This document shows, one piece after another, positions 13,777-13,838 of a stretch of 13,838 nucleotides of DNA. The stretch is from NCBI GenBank assembly GCA_900770895.1, contig CAAGMF010000299.1:1-13838 (forward strand), written 5' to 3'. Both the position numbers and the translations under genes were made by a program. The notes under the pieces are model-generated. The model was not told the origin of the DNA and searched no databases. It saw only the letters and a program-made list of their open reading frames with translations. Each line of letters opens with the position of its first letter. Within the stretch, counting starts at the first letter, position 1. The DNA is from an uncultured Mitsuokella sp. (GTDB lineage Bacteria; Bacillota; Negativicutes; Selenomonadales; Selenomonadaceae).

Positions 13777-13822
13777 ATCGATTGCTGTTTGATAGAAATA
13801 AAGAGTGGCTGGGGAAAAGATT

Positions 13823-13838
13823 ATGCATTTTTTCAGAC
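13823..13838 (+). CDS. Possible start of the next + strand gene (cut by window end)
   Basis: An ATG at 13823, 47 bases after the peptidase stop, follows GGGGA at a spacing of about 8 bases and reads MHFFR before the window ends. No stop codon and no terminator lies between it and the peptidase gene, so it could be the next gene of that transcript. Too little is visible to assign a function or to be sure it is real. Confidence 0.25.

Overview
The window is a compact tight-adherence (Tad/Flp, type IVc) pilus locus followed by the start of a cell-surface glycan-type cluster. A secretin gene (outer membrane channel) sits beside Flp pilins of the Firmicutes type (EKGQ-IVEYALIL style cleavage region). 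That combination suggests a diderm Firmicute, most likely of the Negativicutes (Selenomonas relatives), but this is inferred from gene content and was not tested by a search.

Layout. On the + strand at the right end (13135..13776) is a prepilin peptidase. Facing away from it, on the - strand from 12779 down to 3799, is a tightly packed operon: rcpC/cpaB-like, rcpA/cpaC-like secretin, two different MinD/ParA-type ATPases (a short one, then a CpaE/TadZ-like one with a receiver domain), tadB, two small Flp pilins, a TadE-like pseudopilin, tadA (cpaF) and tadC. Many junctions are 4-base ATGA-type overlaps. A strong hairpin at 3753..3783 ends the operon. Beyond it on the - strand are a DUF192 protein, a UDP-galactopyranose-mutase-like flavoprotein and a GT-C-like membrane protein. 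The membrane protein is much more AT-rich than the tad genes, and the cluster probably continues past position 1.

How the genes work together. The peptidase trims the Flp and TadE prepilins. TadA powers assembly on the TadB/TadC inner-membrane platform. RcpC and the secretin form the route through the periplasm and outer membrane. The MinD-like proteins probably position the machine in the cell. No tadD, tadF, tadG or rcpB is present in the window, so this is a reduced set, and tadB is separated from tadA by the pilin genes, unlike the common Z-A-B-C order.

Regulation. The 355-base divergent spacer (12780..13134) carries three sigma70-like promoters with 17-base spacers, several inverted repeats, and a hairpin plus T-run just before the peptidase ribosome binding site. 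A fourth promoter candidate, with an inverted repeat filling its spacer, lies just before tadA. These regulatory calls come from reading motifs and are predictions. I found no tRNA, rRNA, insertion sequence or CRISPR array.
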